Assembly (NCBI GenBank): GCA_036802685.1
Contig: DAIRVS010000001.1
Span: 62,001 to 126,000 of the forward strand
Reading direction: 5' to 3'
DNA: 64,000 nt
DNA from: HGW-17 sp938004375
Lineage (GTDB): Bacteria > Myxococcota_A > Polyangia > HGW-17
Below the pieces are notes generated by a model. The model ran no database searches and was not told the DNA's origin. It saw only the letters and a list, made by a program, of their open reading frames with translations. A program made the position numbers and the translations under genes. Below, one piece after another: positions 8,532-16,730 of this stretch. Numbering within the stretch: position 1 is the first letter of the stretch; the number at the start of each line of letters is the position of its first letter.

Positions 8532-9104
8532 TTAGCGATGGAGGACGTGGACCTCGACGTCGGTGGGATCCCGGGACAGCAGGCTCATGGCGGTCAGCCC
8601 TCCCACGATCACGCCGACACCGGTCCAGAAAAGCCAGTTCCGATAAAAGGGCGGCGGTGCCGCGCCAACGCCGGGGCGGGTGCGGACGGAATCCGGCCGC
8701 TGGAGTAGGAGGACCAGCTCTTCGGCCAGTTGGCCCCGGGGACCGGGCACAGGGAACGGACCGGCGAAGACGTCCCGGGGTCCCTGAACGAACAGGCCGC
8801 GGGCAGTCAGGACCACCCAGCGGTCGAGGCGAAGTTGGAACCGATGTTTTTCCAACACGGCCCTAACCAACGGATCGGGATACTCTCCGACGGCCTGCAG
8901 CGTCGAGCGCAGCGCGGTCAGCCGGCCCTCGGGCAGCTCCCCCGGGGAGACGAGGCGCAGGCCCGGATGGAGCTGGAGCATCGTCCGGATCCGCTCGAGG
9001 GCGCCGGCGTCCCCAACCTCGAGGGGCAGGAGCGCCACCGACGGCCGCGGCTCCGCCGAGGGCTGGGAGACGAACATCAGACACAGGAACAGCCAGCTCG
9101 TCAT
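8532..9104 (-). CDS. Small exported protein with C-terminal membrane segment, unknown
   Basis: I do not recognise this 190-residue protein. It begins with a short hydrophobic export signal (TSWLFLCLMFVSQPSA), continues with a soluble region containing SVALLPLEVGD, reminiscent of proteins that open with a periplasmic Rossmann-like strand, and ends with one membrane segment near residues 155-175 (WLFWTGVGVIVGGLTAMSLL). AGGTGA lies seven bases before the ATG. It follows the FG-GAP lipoprotein by 33 bases, so it is probably the last gene of the PEGA protein/lipoprotein operon. The architecture suggests a bitopic envelope protein. Confidence 0.6.
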   Translation of the reverse strand: MTSWLFLCLMFVSQPSAEPRPSVALLPLEVGDAGALERIRTMLQLHPGLRLVSPGELPEGRLTALRSTLQAVGEYPDPLVRAVLEKHRFQLRLDRWVVLTARGLFVQGPRDVFAGPFPVPGPRGQLAEELVLLLQRPDSVRTRPGVGAAPPPFYRNWLFWTGVGVIVGGLTAMSLLSRDPTDVEVHVLHR

Positions 9105-9137
9105 GATCGATCACCTGTACCGGGTGGGGGGAGCGCT

Positions 9138-10406
9138 TCAGCGGGGGTCGGCGTCCCCCGGGTAGCCCGTGAGGAAAAACAGATAGGAGGCGTTGGAGCC
9201 ACCCACCACCAGCTCGGTCCCCGCGCCGGTCTTCAGCGGGAGGAGCGAGCTGCCGAAGTGCTTCTCGTTCTCCGGGGCCGACAGGACCGTCACGGGCTCG
9301 AGGGCGCCGGGGGAGGCCCCGTCCAGCTCGAAGATCTGCACCAGGCCGTTGCGGCCGGAGCCCGCCGGACGATCCGGCTCGCCGATGCACAGTTCGGGCC
9401 GTCCATCCGAGTCCAGGTCGATCAGGCCGGCGACGTGGCCGAGGTCCTGGGGCTCGTCGCTCAGGGTCCAGGTAGGAGTGGCGGGGTAGAGCTGCGTGCC
9501 CCCGTTCGAGGCCAGAAACACATAGGTGGCCTCGCAGACGCCCACGACCAGGTCCGTCTCGGCGTCCGCGTCGATCAGGCCCGTCGCCAGGGTACACACG
9601 AGCGGGCCCGGCGCACCGTCACCGCCCACCAACCGCTCGGGGGTGACCGCGGGGAAGTCGACCGTGAACGGCACCAGCAGCACGGTCCAGACCTCCTCCT
9701 GGCTTTCATCTGTGGTGTGCCCGCCCACGGCGATCACCGGATCACCGCCGAGCCTGAGCACGGACAGGAACGACTGGTTCCCGTGCTCGGTGAGCTCCTG
9801 GAGGCTGGGAACCTCGAAACCATCCGGATAACGGAAAAACCGAGAGGAGGCACTGTCGAGGGTCTCGTTGAAGACGGTCAGCCCCTGGGCAGAGGCGACG
9901 ACGATCTCCATGCCGCCCTCCCCGTCCAGATCCGCGACCGCCAGCGCGCTGCCGAACTCGGCGCCTCCGCTCACGGTGGCCTCGCGCTCGAGCTCACCGG
10001 AGCCGTCGGCGGGGTTGAACGAGAAGACGGTCACGCTCTGGTAACGGCCATCTGCGAGCACCGCCCGCCAGCGTCCGTCCGAGGCCGGCAGCGCGGCGAT
10101 GGCGCTCACGGAGACGCCCTCGTCGAAGGTGTACGCCTGGCGCGACACGGTGCCTCCGGGCTCGAGGGTGAGCACGGCCAGGGGCGAGGTGCCGTTGCCC
10201 CCGGCGACCCAGACGTCGGAGACCACCTGACCCTGCTCGTTGAGCACGGGACTGACGACCTGCCCGAAGTTGGTACCGGAGAAGTTCTTGGGGGGCTCCA
10301 CCGCCTGCACCGTGGCCCGCTCGGCCAGGTCATCGAAGACCCGCCAGTCGCAGCCGGCGCCCGCCAACACCAGGATCAGCACGAAGGAAGCAGCAAACGT
10401 CTTCAT
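9138..10406 (-). CDS. FG-GAP/VCBS repeat lipoprotein
   Basis: Surface or periplasmic lipoprotein of 422 residues. The signal peptide ends in the lipobox LAGAGC at about residue 19. The rest is an integrin-alpha-like propeller: repeats include ALAVADLDGEGGMEIVVA and AGLIDLDSDGRPELCIG, the Ca-binding D-x-D-x-D-G loops of FG-GAP/VCBS blades. Such propellers usually bind ligands or partners rather than catalyse. It begins seven bases after the PEGA-domain gene and has a GAGG ribosome site, so the two are co-expressed. Specific ligand unknown. Confidence 0.8.
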   Translation of the reverse strand: MKTFAASFVLILVLAGAGCDWRVFDDLAERATVQAVEPPKNFSGTNFGQVVSPVLNEQGQVVSDVWVAGGNGTSPLAVLTLEPGGTVSRQAYTFDEGVSVSAIAALPASDGRWRAVLADGRYQSVTVFSFNPADGSGELEREATVSGGAEFGSALAVADLDGEGGMEIVVASAQGLTVFNETLDSASSRFFRYPDGFEVPSLQELTEHGNQSFLSVLRLGGDPVIAVGGHTTDESQEEVWTVLLVPFTVDFPAVTPERLVGGDGAPGPLVCTLATGLIDADAETDLVVGVCEATYVFLASNGGTQLYPATPTWTLSDEPQDLGHVAGLIDLDSDGRPELCIGEPDRPAGSGRNGLVQIFELDGASPGALEPVTVLSAPENEKHFGSSLLPLKTGAGTELVVGGSNASYLFFLTGYPGDADPR

Positions 10407-10413
10407 GGTCGCC

Positions 10414-12132
10414 TCAGTAGTGGAGAGTCATGCCCAGACCGGCCCCGCCTTGCAGCATCAGGGGTTCCCAGGTCACCTGCCCCCCCTCGGGGACAGTCTG
10501 CAGACGGATCCGGGAGTCCGGGCTCGTGTCGATGAACGTGCGGTAGAGCGCCACGGCGAAGGACAACGCGGAGACGCCGTAGAGCACGTTCGCTGCGATG
10601 GCGTAGATCTTGCCGTCCTGCAGGCGCGCGTCGTTGCTGTACACCGGGATCCCCGCATCCAGGTCGGCCTGGTAGTCGTCCTTCAAGGAGACAGACTTGC
10701 CCCCGGCCCAGATGCCCGCTCCCAGGGCAGCCAGCCCCAGCACGTACCCCGAGATGGCGCCCGTGCGGTCCGGCGCCCGGTTGAGCGTGACCTCGTAGGA
10801 CTTCTGCTCGCCCGGGGCCACCTCGACGCGGGTGGACACCGCCTTGCGATCCTTCTTGACGATGCGCAGGCGGTGGGCGCCGGCGGGGATCTTCACCCTG
10901 GAACAGGGCGCCACGCAGACGGTCTTCCCGTCCACCTTCACCCGGGCGTCGCGCACGTTGCGCCCGAGGACGGTGAGGTAGCCGATGGGCTGCCGCTCCA
11001 GCGGGACGTGCACCGTGTTGCTCTCGCCGGCGGACACGTCGATCTCGCGCTTCTCGCCCCGGTATCCGTCCTGCTCCACGTACACCGTGTGCTTGCCGGG
11101 CGGGAGCACGCCGTTGTAAGGCGTGTGGCCCACGGGACCGATGTCCTTCTTGTCCACGAACACCTGGGCGCCGGGCACGTTGCTCGTGATCTGCACCCAC
11201 GCCATGTTCACGTCCTTCTTCAGGCTGACCATGATGTCGAGCATCCGGTTCTCCTGGACGTGGATCTCGCGCCGGATGTCCGAGAACCCCTTCATCTCGA
11301 CGATCAGGACGTGCTTGCCCAGGGGGATCTCGCCCTCGAACGGGGAGGTGCCGAGCTTCTCCTTTTTATCGTTCAGGTAGAGCGCGGCGCCCGGAGGATC
11401 CGTGGAGACCGCGGTCAGCGTGCGGGTGGCGATGGGCGGCAACTCGGGCTTCTCCAGAGGCGGCGCGGGCTTGTCCGCAGGCTTGTCCGCAGGCTTGTCG
11501 CCCGGCTTGTCCACGGGCTTGTCGCCAGGCTTGTCCACGGGCTTGTCGCCAGGCTTGTCGCCAGGCTTGTCCACGGGCTTGTCGCCAGGCTTGTCGCCCG
11601 GCTTGTCTGCAGGCTTGTCGCCCGGCTTGTCCGCAGGCTTGTCGCCCGGCTTGTCCGCAGGCTTGTCGCCAGGCTTGTCGCCAGGCTTGTCCACAGGCTT
11701 GTCCCCAGGCTTGTCCCCCGGCTTGTCCACGGGCTTTTTCAGGCTCTCCTTGTACTCGATGAGCCGATCGAGCAGCCGGATGCGCGCCTGAATGGACGCG
11801 AGCTCCTTGGTCTGGGGATCCTTGGCGAGGAAGTCGACGAAGTACTGCTTGGCCTGCTCGTACTTCTCCACTTTTTCATAGCAGACCGCGATGTTGAACA
11901 GGAACGCCGGCAGGGGCTTGGCCTCGTAGGCCTTGAGGAAGGACTCGGCCGCCTTCTCGAACTGGCCCGCCCCGAAGAGGGCCTGACCGGCCTTGAAGTG
12001 CTCCTTGGCCTTCTCGGTGGCCTCGTCCTTTCTCGACTTGCTGTCGCCGCCTTTCTGGGCCATGGCGCCCGACGGACAGGCGGCGATCAGGATCAGGGAG
12101 AACCAAAAAGACAGGAAATGTCTGGTTTTCAT
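10414..12132 (-). CDS. TPR and PEGA-domain protein with DKP repeat linker
   Basis: Exported protein of 572 residues, probably anchored in the envelope. After a signal peptide (about residues 1-25, cleavage near AMAQ) comes a TPR-like region (KAKEHFKAGQALFGAGQFEKAAESF), then a linker of 22 consecutive DKP-G/V/A tetrapeptides, then three PEGA domains (for example DKKDIGPVGHTPYNGVLPPG). A membrane segment lies near 500. The acidic/basic proline linker probably spans the periplasm or peptidoglycan layer. ATG 12132 is chosen because it gives a clean signal peptide; the frame stays open further upstream but that sequence is the antisense of the PilZ gene. It is first in a run with the FG-GAP lipoprotein and the small membrane protein. 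Confidence 0.8.
   Translation of the reverse strand: MKTRHFLSFWFSLILIAACPSGAMAQKGGDSKSRKDEATEKAKEHFKAGQALFGAGQFEKAAESFLKAYEAKPLPAFLFNIAVCYEKVEKYEQAKQYFVDFLAKDPQTKELASIQARIRLLDRLIEYKESLKKPVDKPGDKPGDKPVDKPGDKPGDKPADKPGDKPADKPGDKPADKPGDKPGDKPVDKPGDKPGDKPVDKPGDKPVDKPGDKPADKPADKPAPPLEKPELPPIATRTLTAVSTDPPGAALYLNDKKEKLGTSPFEGEIPLGKHVLIVEMKGFSDIRREIHVQENRMLDIMVSLKKDVNMAWVQITSNVPGAQVFVDKKDIGPVGHTPYNGVLPPGKHTVYVEQDGYRGEKREIDVSAGESNTVHVPLERQPIGYLTVLGRNVRDARVKVDGKTVCVAPCSRVKIPAGAHRLRIVKKDRKAVSTRVEVAPGEQKSYEVTLNRAPDRTGAISGYVLGLAALGAGIWAGGKSVSLKDDYQADLDAGIPVYSNDARLQDGKIYAIAANVLYGVSALSFAVALYRTFIDTSPDSRIRLQTVPEGGQVTWEPLMLQGGAGLGMTLHY
11466..11738 (-). repeat. 12-base coding tandem repeat (DKPx)
   Basis: Twenty-two near-identical 12-base units of the form CTTGTCGCCAGG on the plus strand, encoding D-K-P followed by G, V or A within the PEGA protein. 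Variation is mainly in the last codon, with blocks such as GGV and GA reused, pointing to unequal crossing-over or slippage. Confidence 0.9.
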
Positions 12133-12250
12133 GGCTGTCTCGTTCACGGTTTCCGGCCGGGAGCGGCCATACACCCCACAGAAATAGCACAAGTCGACGG
12201 GATGTGCATGTGTTAAGTCCCGGCGGGTTCGGCGGAAATTGCACCTACAT

Positions 12251-12279
12251 TTGACTCCATTGGAGTACTGTGGTACACA
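12251..12279 (+). promoter_or_regulatory. Possible promoter of the PilZ gene
   Basis: TTGACT (12251-12256) and TACACA (12274-12279) are 17 bases apart and 20 bases before the PilZ start. The -35 is good and the -10 weak, three of six. Confidence 0.3.
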
Positions 12280-12298
12280 AACACCTAGGGAGGTGCAC

Positions 12299-12643
12299 AT
12301 GGAGCCTGGAATCGCCGAACACCGCAAGACACCGAGGTGGCGCGTCTTCTGCCCTGTCGTGGTGCGATCCGCCGAGTACGGCGAGGTCCGGGCGCTGGGC
12401 ATCAACATCTCGTCGGGGGGCATCTTCATCCAGACCTTCGACCCGCTCCCGCTGGGCACCGCGGTCGAGATCCAACTGGGGGAGCACGAAGGCGTCATCG
12501 CCCGCGGCATCGTCCGCAGCCACTACTACATGACCTACCGTGAGCGCGAGAACCCGGCCTCCTGCACGGGCATGGGCGTGCGCTTCGTCGGCTTCGACGA
12601 CGTCGTGACCGCCGACCGGGACGACGCGCACCCGCTGCATTGA
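12299..12643 (+). CDS. PilZ-domain protein (c-di-GMP binding)
   Basis: Single-domain PilZ protein of 114 residues, expected to bind cyclic di-GMP and act as an adaptor in motility, secretion or polysaccharide control. Both binding motifs are intact: R-x-x-x-R at residues 9-13 (RKTPR) and N-x-S-x-x-G at 36-41 (NISSGG). This resembles the short PilZ variants abundant in myxobacteria. ATG 12299 is chosen over a TTG-type extension at 12239 because GGGAGG ends five bases upstream and the PilZ domain begins at once. It is divergent from the PEGA gene; no cyclase or phosphodiesterase is nearby. Confidence 0.85.
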   Translation: MEPGIAEHRKTPRWRVFCPVVVRSAEYGEVRALGINISSGGIFIQTFDPLPLGTAVEIQLGEHEGVIARGIVRSHYYMTYRERENPASCTGMGVRFVGFDDVVTADRDDAHPLH

Positions 12644-12687
12644 TCATCATTTCCATGCTCGGAACGAATAGGGGAGATCGGCGGGTT

Positions 12688-12702
12688 CCGGCCTTCGGCC
12701 GG
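12688..12702 (-). terminator. Hairpin between PilZ and hcp genes
   Basis: CCGGCC and GGCCGG pair around a TTC loop, ten bases past the hcp stop codon and 45 past the PilZ stop. It may end both convergent transcripts; there is no U-tract. Confidence 0.4.
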
Positions 12703-12711
12703 CGGTGAACA

Positions 12712-14343
12712 CTAGCCCAGGATGGCCTTCAGGTCGGCCTCGGGCGTGGTGATCGGCATGATGTTGAACTTCTCCTGAAGGAAGGCCACCACCTCGGGCT
12801 TGAGGAACGCCGGCAGCGTCGGTCCCAGGCGCATGTTGCGGATGCCCAGGTGCAGGAGCGTCAGCAGGATGCAGACGGCCTTCTGCTCGTACCAGGAGAG
12901 CACCAAGGAAAGCGGCAGGCCGTTCACGTCGGTGCCGAAGGCGTTGGCCAGCGCCACCGCGATCTGGATCGCGGAGTAGGCGTCGTTGCACTGGCCGACG
13001 TCGAGCAGCCGCGGGATGCCGCCGATGTCGCCAAAGTCGAGCTTGTTGAAGCGGTACTTGCCGCAGGCCAGCGTGAGGATCACGGTGTCCTTCGGGGCCT
13101 GCGTGGTGAAGTCGGTGTAGTAGTTGCGGCCGGGCTTCGCGCCGTCGCAGCCGCCCACCAGGAAGAAGTGGCGGATCTGGCCCGCCTTCACGGCGTCGAT
13201 CACGGGACCGGCGACCTTCATCACCGCGTCATGGCCGAAGCCCACCAGGATCTCGTGGGCCGGCTCGTCCGCGGTGAAGCCCGGCAGCGCCAGCGCCTTC
13301 TCGATGACGGGACCGAAGTCCTCGCGGTCGGCCACGTGCACCACGCCCGGGAACGCCACCAGGCCCGTGGTGAAGATGCGGTCGCGATAGGAGTCCGCGG
13401 GCTTCTGGATGCAGTTGGTGGTCATCAGGATCGCGCCCGGGAACGCGTCGAACTCCTTCTTCTGGTTCTGCCAGGCGGAGCCGTAGTTGCCCACCAGGTG
13501 CGGGAACGCCTTCAGTTTCGGATAGCCGTGGGCGGGCAGCATCTCGCCGTGGGTGTAGATGTTGATCCCCTTGCCCGCGGTCTGGCGCAACAACGCCTCG
13601 AGATCGCGCAGGTCGTGGCCGCTGACCAGGATGCACTTGCCCTTCACCGGGTTCACGTTGACCTTGGTGGGGGTGGGGTGGCCGTAGCTGCCGGTGTTGC
13701 CGGCGTCGAGCAGGCCCATGACCGTGAGGTTGAGCTCGCCCACCGCCAGCGCCTGGCCCACCAGCTGCTCGGTGGTCGGCTTCGTCTCGAGGAACGCCAG
13801 GATCTCGTGCATCTTCGCGTACACGGCCGGGTCCTCCTGACCGACGATCATCGCGTGGTCGGCGTAGGCGGCCACACCCTTGAGCCCGTAGAGGATCAAC
13901 TCCTCGAGGCCGACGTTGATCGGGTTCTCGTCGTCCTCGCGCTTCTTGAAGGAGGCGTCCAACGCCTGCACCAGGCGGCCGTCCTTGTCCTGGTGGAGGA
14001 CGAACGTGGCCGAGGCCGGCAGCCCCGCCAGGGAGACGCCCTTCGCCTTCAGCGCGCCCGCCAGACGGTCCCGCAGGGCCACCGCGTGAGCCACCAGCGC
14101 GTCGATCCTGTCCACGTCGAAGTTGACGTTGGTGATGGTGGTGAAGAGCGCCTCGAGGGTGAAGCGGTTCACCTCGACGTCGACGATGCCGTGTTCGCGG
14201 GCGACCTTGGCGACCTGGGCCAGGCCCTTGGTGGACAGGATCAGCAGATCCTGCATGATCGCGGTCTCGTGCGTCTTGCCGCAGACGCCCTGCACGGTGC
14301 AGCCGGTTCCCTGAGCGGTTTGTTCACATTGAAAACAGAACAT
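12712..14343 (-). CDS. hcp: Hybrid-cluster protein (hydroxylamine reductase)
   Basis: Cytoplasmic Fe-S/hybrid-cluster enzyme of 543 residues, known in the family for nitric oxide or hydroxylamine reduction and NO detoxification. The N-terminal cluster Cys residues are at 3, 6, 15 and 21 (C-x2-C-x8-C-x5-C, the class I spacing). Hybrid-cluster ligand regions are all visible: SGHDLRD, GEMLPAHGYP, TTNCIQKP, VGGCDGAKPGRNYY, LACGKYRFN, VGQCNDAYSA and the C-terminal E-x-K in WYEQKAV. GGAGG is seven bases before the ATG. No Hcr reductase gene adjoins it. An FNR-type site and core promoter upstream imply induction in low oxygen or under nitrosative stress. Confidence 0.95.
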   Translation of the reverse strand: MFCFQCEQTAQGTGCTVQGVCGKTHETAIMQDLLILSTKGLAQVAKVAREHGIVDVEVNRFTLEALFTTITNVNFDVDRIDALVAHAVALRDRLAGALKAKGVSLAGLPASATFVLHQDKDGRLVQALDASFKKREDDENPINVGLEELILYGLKGVAAYADHAMIVGQEDPAVYAKMHEILAFLETKPTTEQLVGQALAVGELNLTVMGLLDAGNTGSYGHPTPTKVNVNPVKGKCILVSGHDLRDLEALLRQTAGKGINIYTHGEMLPAHGYPKLKAFPHLVGNYGSAWQNQKKEFDAFPGAILMTTNCIQKPADSYRDRIFTTGLVAFPGVVHVADREDFGPVIEKALALPGFTADEPAHEILVGFGHDAVMKVAGPVIDAVKAGQIRHFFLVGGCDGAKPGRNYYTDFTTQAPKDTVILTLACGKYRFNKLDFGDIGGIPRLLDVGQCNDAYSAIQIAVALANAFGTDVNGLPLSLVLSWYEQKAVCILLTLLHLGIRNMRLGPTLPAFLKPEVVAFLQEKFNIMPITTPEADLKAILG

Positions 14344-14400
14344 GATGTTGCCTCCATCGGTAAGGGGTTGTGAAACGACTCTGCCGTTCCTCGGAAGTCG

Positions 14401-14406
14401 GTATAA
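14401..14406 (-). promoter_or_regulatory. -10 box of the hcp promoter
   Basis: TTATAC on the minus strand, four of six matches to TATAAT. It predicts a start near 14394, which puts the FNR-type site at about -41, the class II activator position. Confidence 0.5.
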
Positions 14407-14411
14407 CCGGA

Positions 14412-14426
14412 ATTCGGATTCCGAAT
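14412..14426. promoter_or_regulatory. Second palindrome in the hcp promoter spacer
   Basis: ATTCGGA-T-TCCGAAT is a perfect seven-base inverted repeat lying between the FNR-type site and the -10 box. Its position over the core promoter suits a repressor; the cognate factor is not identifiable. Confidence 0.4.
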
Positions 14427-14442
14427 CTTGATCCGGATCAAG
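14427..14442. promoter_or_regulatory. FNR/CRP-family binding site upstream of hcp
   Basis: CTTGATCCGGATCAAG is a perfect palindrome and its core matches the FNR consensus TTGAT-N4-ATCAA at every defined base. It is centred about 92 bases upstream of the hcp start and about 41 bases upstream of the predicted transcription start. FNR, Anr, Dnr or an NO-sensing relative could bind it. Confidence 0.8.
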
Positions 14443-14503
14443 CGACCGCGAGAAACGCAGATGGCCTGATGCGAATGCATCGTGTCAATTCAGACTGGAG
14501 ACT

Positions 14504-14905
14504 CTACTCGACCCTGACGAGGGTTTCAATGACGGCGTTGAGGGTGGCCGCGACGGAGCAGTACTTCTCGTGGCTCAGGTGCACGGCCCGTTCCAGCGCG
14601 GCGAGGGTGACGCCGGGCCCCGAGCCCACGTGGGTCAGCACGATCCGGGTGTAGCGCATGGGGTGATCGTCGGCGCGGTCCCCGGTGATCTCGATGCGGT
14701 AGGACGCCAGCGGCTGTTTCTTCTTCTCCATGATGGAGACCACGTCGTAGCCCGTGCAGCCTCCCAGGGCGCCCAACAGCGCCTCCATGGGCGAGAAGAA
14801 AAGGTCCGGCTGCCCGGGATCGAGGACGAGGGTGCCGCCGCCGGCGTTGGTCCCGACGAAGCGGCGGGCGCCGTCGAGCTTCAGGGTGATGGTCTTCTGA
14901 GTCAT
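14504..14905 (-). CDS. OsmC/Ohr-family protein
   Basis: Small cytoplasmic OsmC-superfamily protein of 133 residues, expected to reduce organic hydroperoxides with paired thiols. Residues Cys50 (GALGGCTGYD) and Cys116 (SHEKYCSVAAT) match the two redox-active cysteines of the family; SPMEALLGALGGC is the central helix signature. Closest in layout to the YhfA-like subgroup rather than Ohr. It lies upstream of the hcp promoter on the same strand and 27 bases downstream of the outer-membrane protein gene, suggesting a small stress operon. Exact substrate unknown. Confidence 0.85.
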   Translation of the reverse strand: MTQKTITLKLDGARRFVGTNAGGGTLVLDPGQPDLFFSPMEALLGALGGCTGYDVVSIMEKKKQPLASYRIEITGDRADDHPMRYTRIVLTHVGSGPGVTLAALERAVHLSHEKYCSVAATLNAVIETLVRVE

Positions 14906-14932
14906 GCGTGCTCCTATCGTTGAGTGCCGGCT

Positions 14933-15727
14933 TCACCACACGGCGAGGCTGATCCCCCCCGAGAGGGTGATCACCTGACCGGAGACGTCCGGATCGATCG
15001 CACAGTGCCGGGTCGCCGCGGTCTCCTCGCATAACCCGGTCCACTGCGGGAAGGCCACCTCGAAGCGGCCGTAGACGCGCAGGGTGTCGGACAACCAATA
15101 GTAGAGTGTGAGACCGGCCGAGAGATACACGCCCTCGGCGCGCTGCTTGAGACCGTCGGTGTACAGGGCCTGGCTAATATAGCCAACCCGGAACGACGGT
15201 GCGAGCTCGTAGGAGCCCGCCGGCCCGAGGGCGTCGGCGCGCCGGGCCAGCGGGATCGGCACCTGAAAATCGAGGGTCGGGGCGAACCCCGAGTGGACCA
15301 GGCTCTGGTGCAGGAGCAACGATCCGAGGAACGAGGCCCCGAGGGCGAAGTGCCGCCACGGCCGGTACAGACCGGTGATCTGCACCTGCGGACCCGCATG
15401 GGAGGCGAGGTCGCCCGCGCCGATCCCCACCCCGAGCTGGCCCTCGACCTGAAAACGCGGCACGTCGAGGCGAAGGCGCGTCAGGTGGCTGTCGGCTTCA
15501 TACCGGTCCACGCTGGTCAGCAACCCCTGGCCGTCGGAGAGCTGCTCCACGCGCTGGGGCACCGGGGCGGCCTCGGTGGGGGTCGCGTCCCCGGTGGGGG
15601 TCGTTTCCGGGTCGTCGTCCATGATGATCTCTTCGTCATTGTCCGGACGCGGCGCCGCGGCGGCCGGGGCCGAAGCGAGGACGCCCGCGAGGGACCAGAG
15701 CATGCAGAGGATGAATGAAAGCCTCAT
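14933..15727 (-). CDS. Predicted outer-membrane beta-barrel protein
   Basis: Exported protein of 264 residues with a signal peptide (about 1-25, cleavage near AAAA-P), an acidic, Thr/Pro-rich linker (NDEEIIMDDDPETTPT) and then alternating amphipathic strands (GQLGVGIGAGDL, LTLYYWLSDTLRVYGRFEVAF) ending in an aromatic residue, VISLSGGISLAVW-like. This is the look of a small outer-membrane barrel. Two Cys near residues 235-245 could form a disulphide. It precedes the OsmC gene on the same strand. No specific family recognised. Confidence 0.6.
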   Translation of the reverse strand: MRLSFILCMLWSLAGVLASAPAAAAPRPDNDEEIIMDDDPETTPTGDATPTEAAPVPQRVEQLSDGQGLLTSVDRYEADSHLTRLRLDVPRFQVEGQLGVGIGAGDLASHAGPQVQITGLYRPWRHFALGASFLGSLLLHQSLVHSGFAPTLDFQVPIPLARRADALGPAGSYELAPSFRVGYISQALYTDGLKQRAEGVYLSAGLTLYYWLSDTLRVYGRFEVAFPQWTGLCEETAATRHCAIDPDVSGQVITLSGGISLAVW

Positions 15728-15761
15728 GTTTTATCTTTCCATGATTCTCCGGACGCGCAAG

Positions 15762-16511
15762 TTACGCGCCGGGCGCCAGCAGCGCGTCGGCCAACCGGGC
15801 GCACACCTCGCCGGCCGGACCCTGGAGGAACACGTCGGTGATCGCGTCCGTGAAGTGGCTTGGCCGCAGGTTCACCTCCACGATGCGGGCGCCGTTCTCC
15901 TTGGCCGCCCAGGGCAGGGCGCACGCCGGCATGACCTCGCCGGTGGTGCCCACGACGAGGAAGACGTCGGCCTCCATGGTCTGGAAAGAGGCCGCCAGGG
16001 ATGCCTCCCGGGGGATGCCCTCCCCGAAGAAGATGAAGTCCGGCTTCAGCAGGCCGCCGCAGCGCACGCAGAACGGCGGCGGATCCGAGAGGTCCACCTC
16101 GGACTCCTTCCAGGTCTTGCCGCACTGCACGCAGACCAGGCGTCGCGTGGTGCCGTGGTATTCGATCACGTGGGTCGACCCCGCCTCCTGATGGAGGTTG
16201 TCGATGTTCTGGGTGATCACCGCCTTCACGAGGCCGGCCTTCTCCAGCCGGGCGACGGCCTCGTGGGCGGGGTTGGGACGGGCGCCGCCGATGAAATCGT
16301 AAAATATTTCCTTGATCAACTTCCAGGACCCCACCGGGTCCCGGAAAAAGACTTCGAGTTCCAGAAAGGCCGGGTCGACCTTGTTCCAAAGGCCGTCGGG
16401 TCCGCGAAACGGGGGGATCCCGCTCTCCACCGAGATCCCCGCCCCGGTGAAAACGACCAGGTGGCGCGACTCCCGCAGGATCCGGCAGGCCTCGTCAAAA
16501 GAAGTCGACAT
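15762..16511 (-). CDS. NAD-dependent protein deacylase (sirtuin, SIR2 family)
   Basis: Sirtuin of 249 residues that removes acyl groups from lysine using NAD. The Rossmann NAD motif GAGISVESGIPPFRG, the catalytic TQNIDNLHQEAG and the EYHG histidine are intact, and a Cys4 zinc module is present (CVQC...CVRC). GAGISxESGIPxFRG plus FFGE resembles bacterial CobB-type class III/II proteins, but lacks an obvious Tyr/Arg pair in view to call a desuccinylase. ATG 16511 has GGGGAG about six bases upstream; the longer frame upstream is the antisense of the neighbouring lipoprotein gene. It is divergent from that lipoprotein gene. Confidence 0.9.
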   Translation of the reverse strand: MSTSFDEACRILRESRHLVVFTGAGISVESGIPPFRGPDGLWNKVDPAFLELEVFFRDPVGSWKLIKEIFYDFIGGARPNPAHEAVARLEKAGLVKAVITQNIDNLHQEAGSTHVIEYHGTTRRLVCVQCGKTWKESEVDLSDPPPFCVRCGGLLKPDFIFFGEGIPREASLAASFQTMEADVFLVVGTTGEVMPACALPWAAKENGARIVEVNLRPSHFTDAITDVFLQGPAGEVCARLADALLAPGA

Positions 16512-16730
16512 GGAATACTCTCCCCGGAGGTCGCGTTGAAGAGGCGTCTTCCGCGACCCGGAAGACCACACTACCACCGGAGAGCGGTCCCGGACAAGAG
16601 ATGATTCCCCGAAGAGTACATATTGACGAATAGGCCGATCTCTGTTAGTGAATGCGCACCTCACCGGCTTGGCACGTCCCCGGCGCCGTGTTTGATGCAC
16701 GGGATTGTGACGTGGAAAGGAACCGTCTTC

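Noticed and set aside
10240..12216. Plus-strand ORF of 658 codons over the PEGA protein
   Set aside because: Its ARLVHGLVARLV repeats are the antisense of the DKP repeat; no independent evidence.
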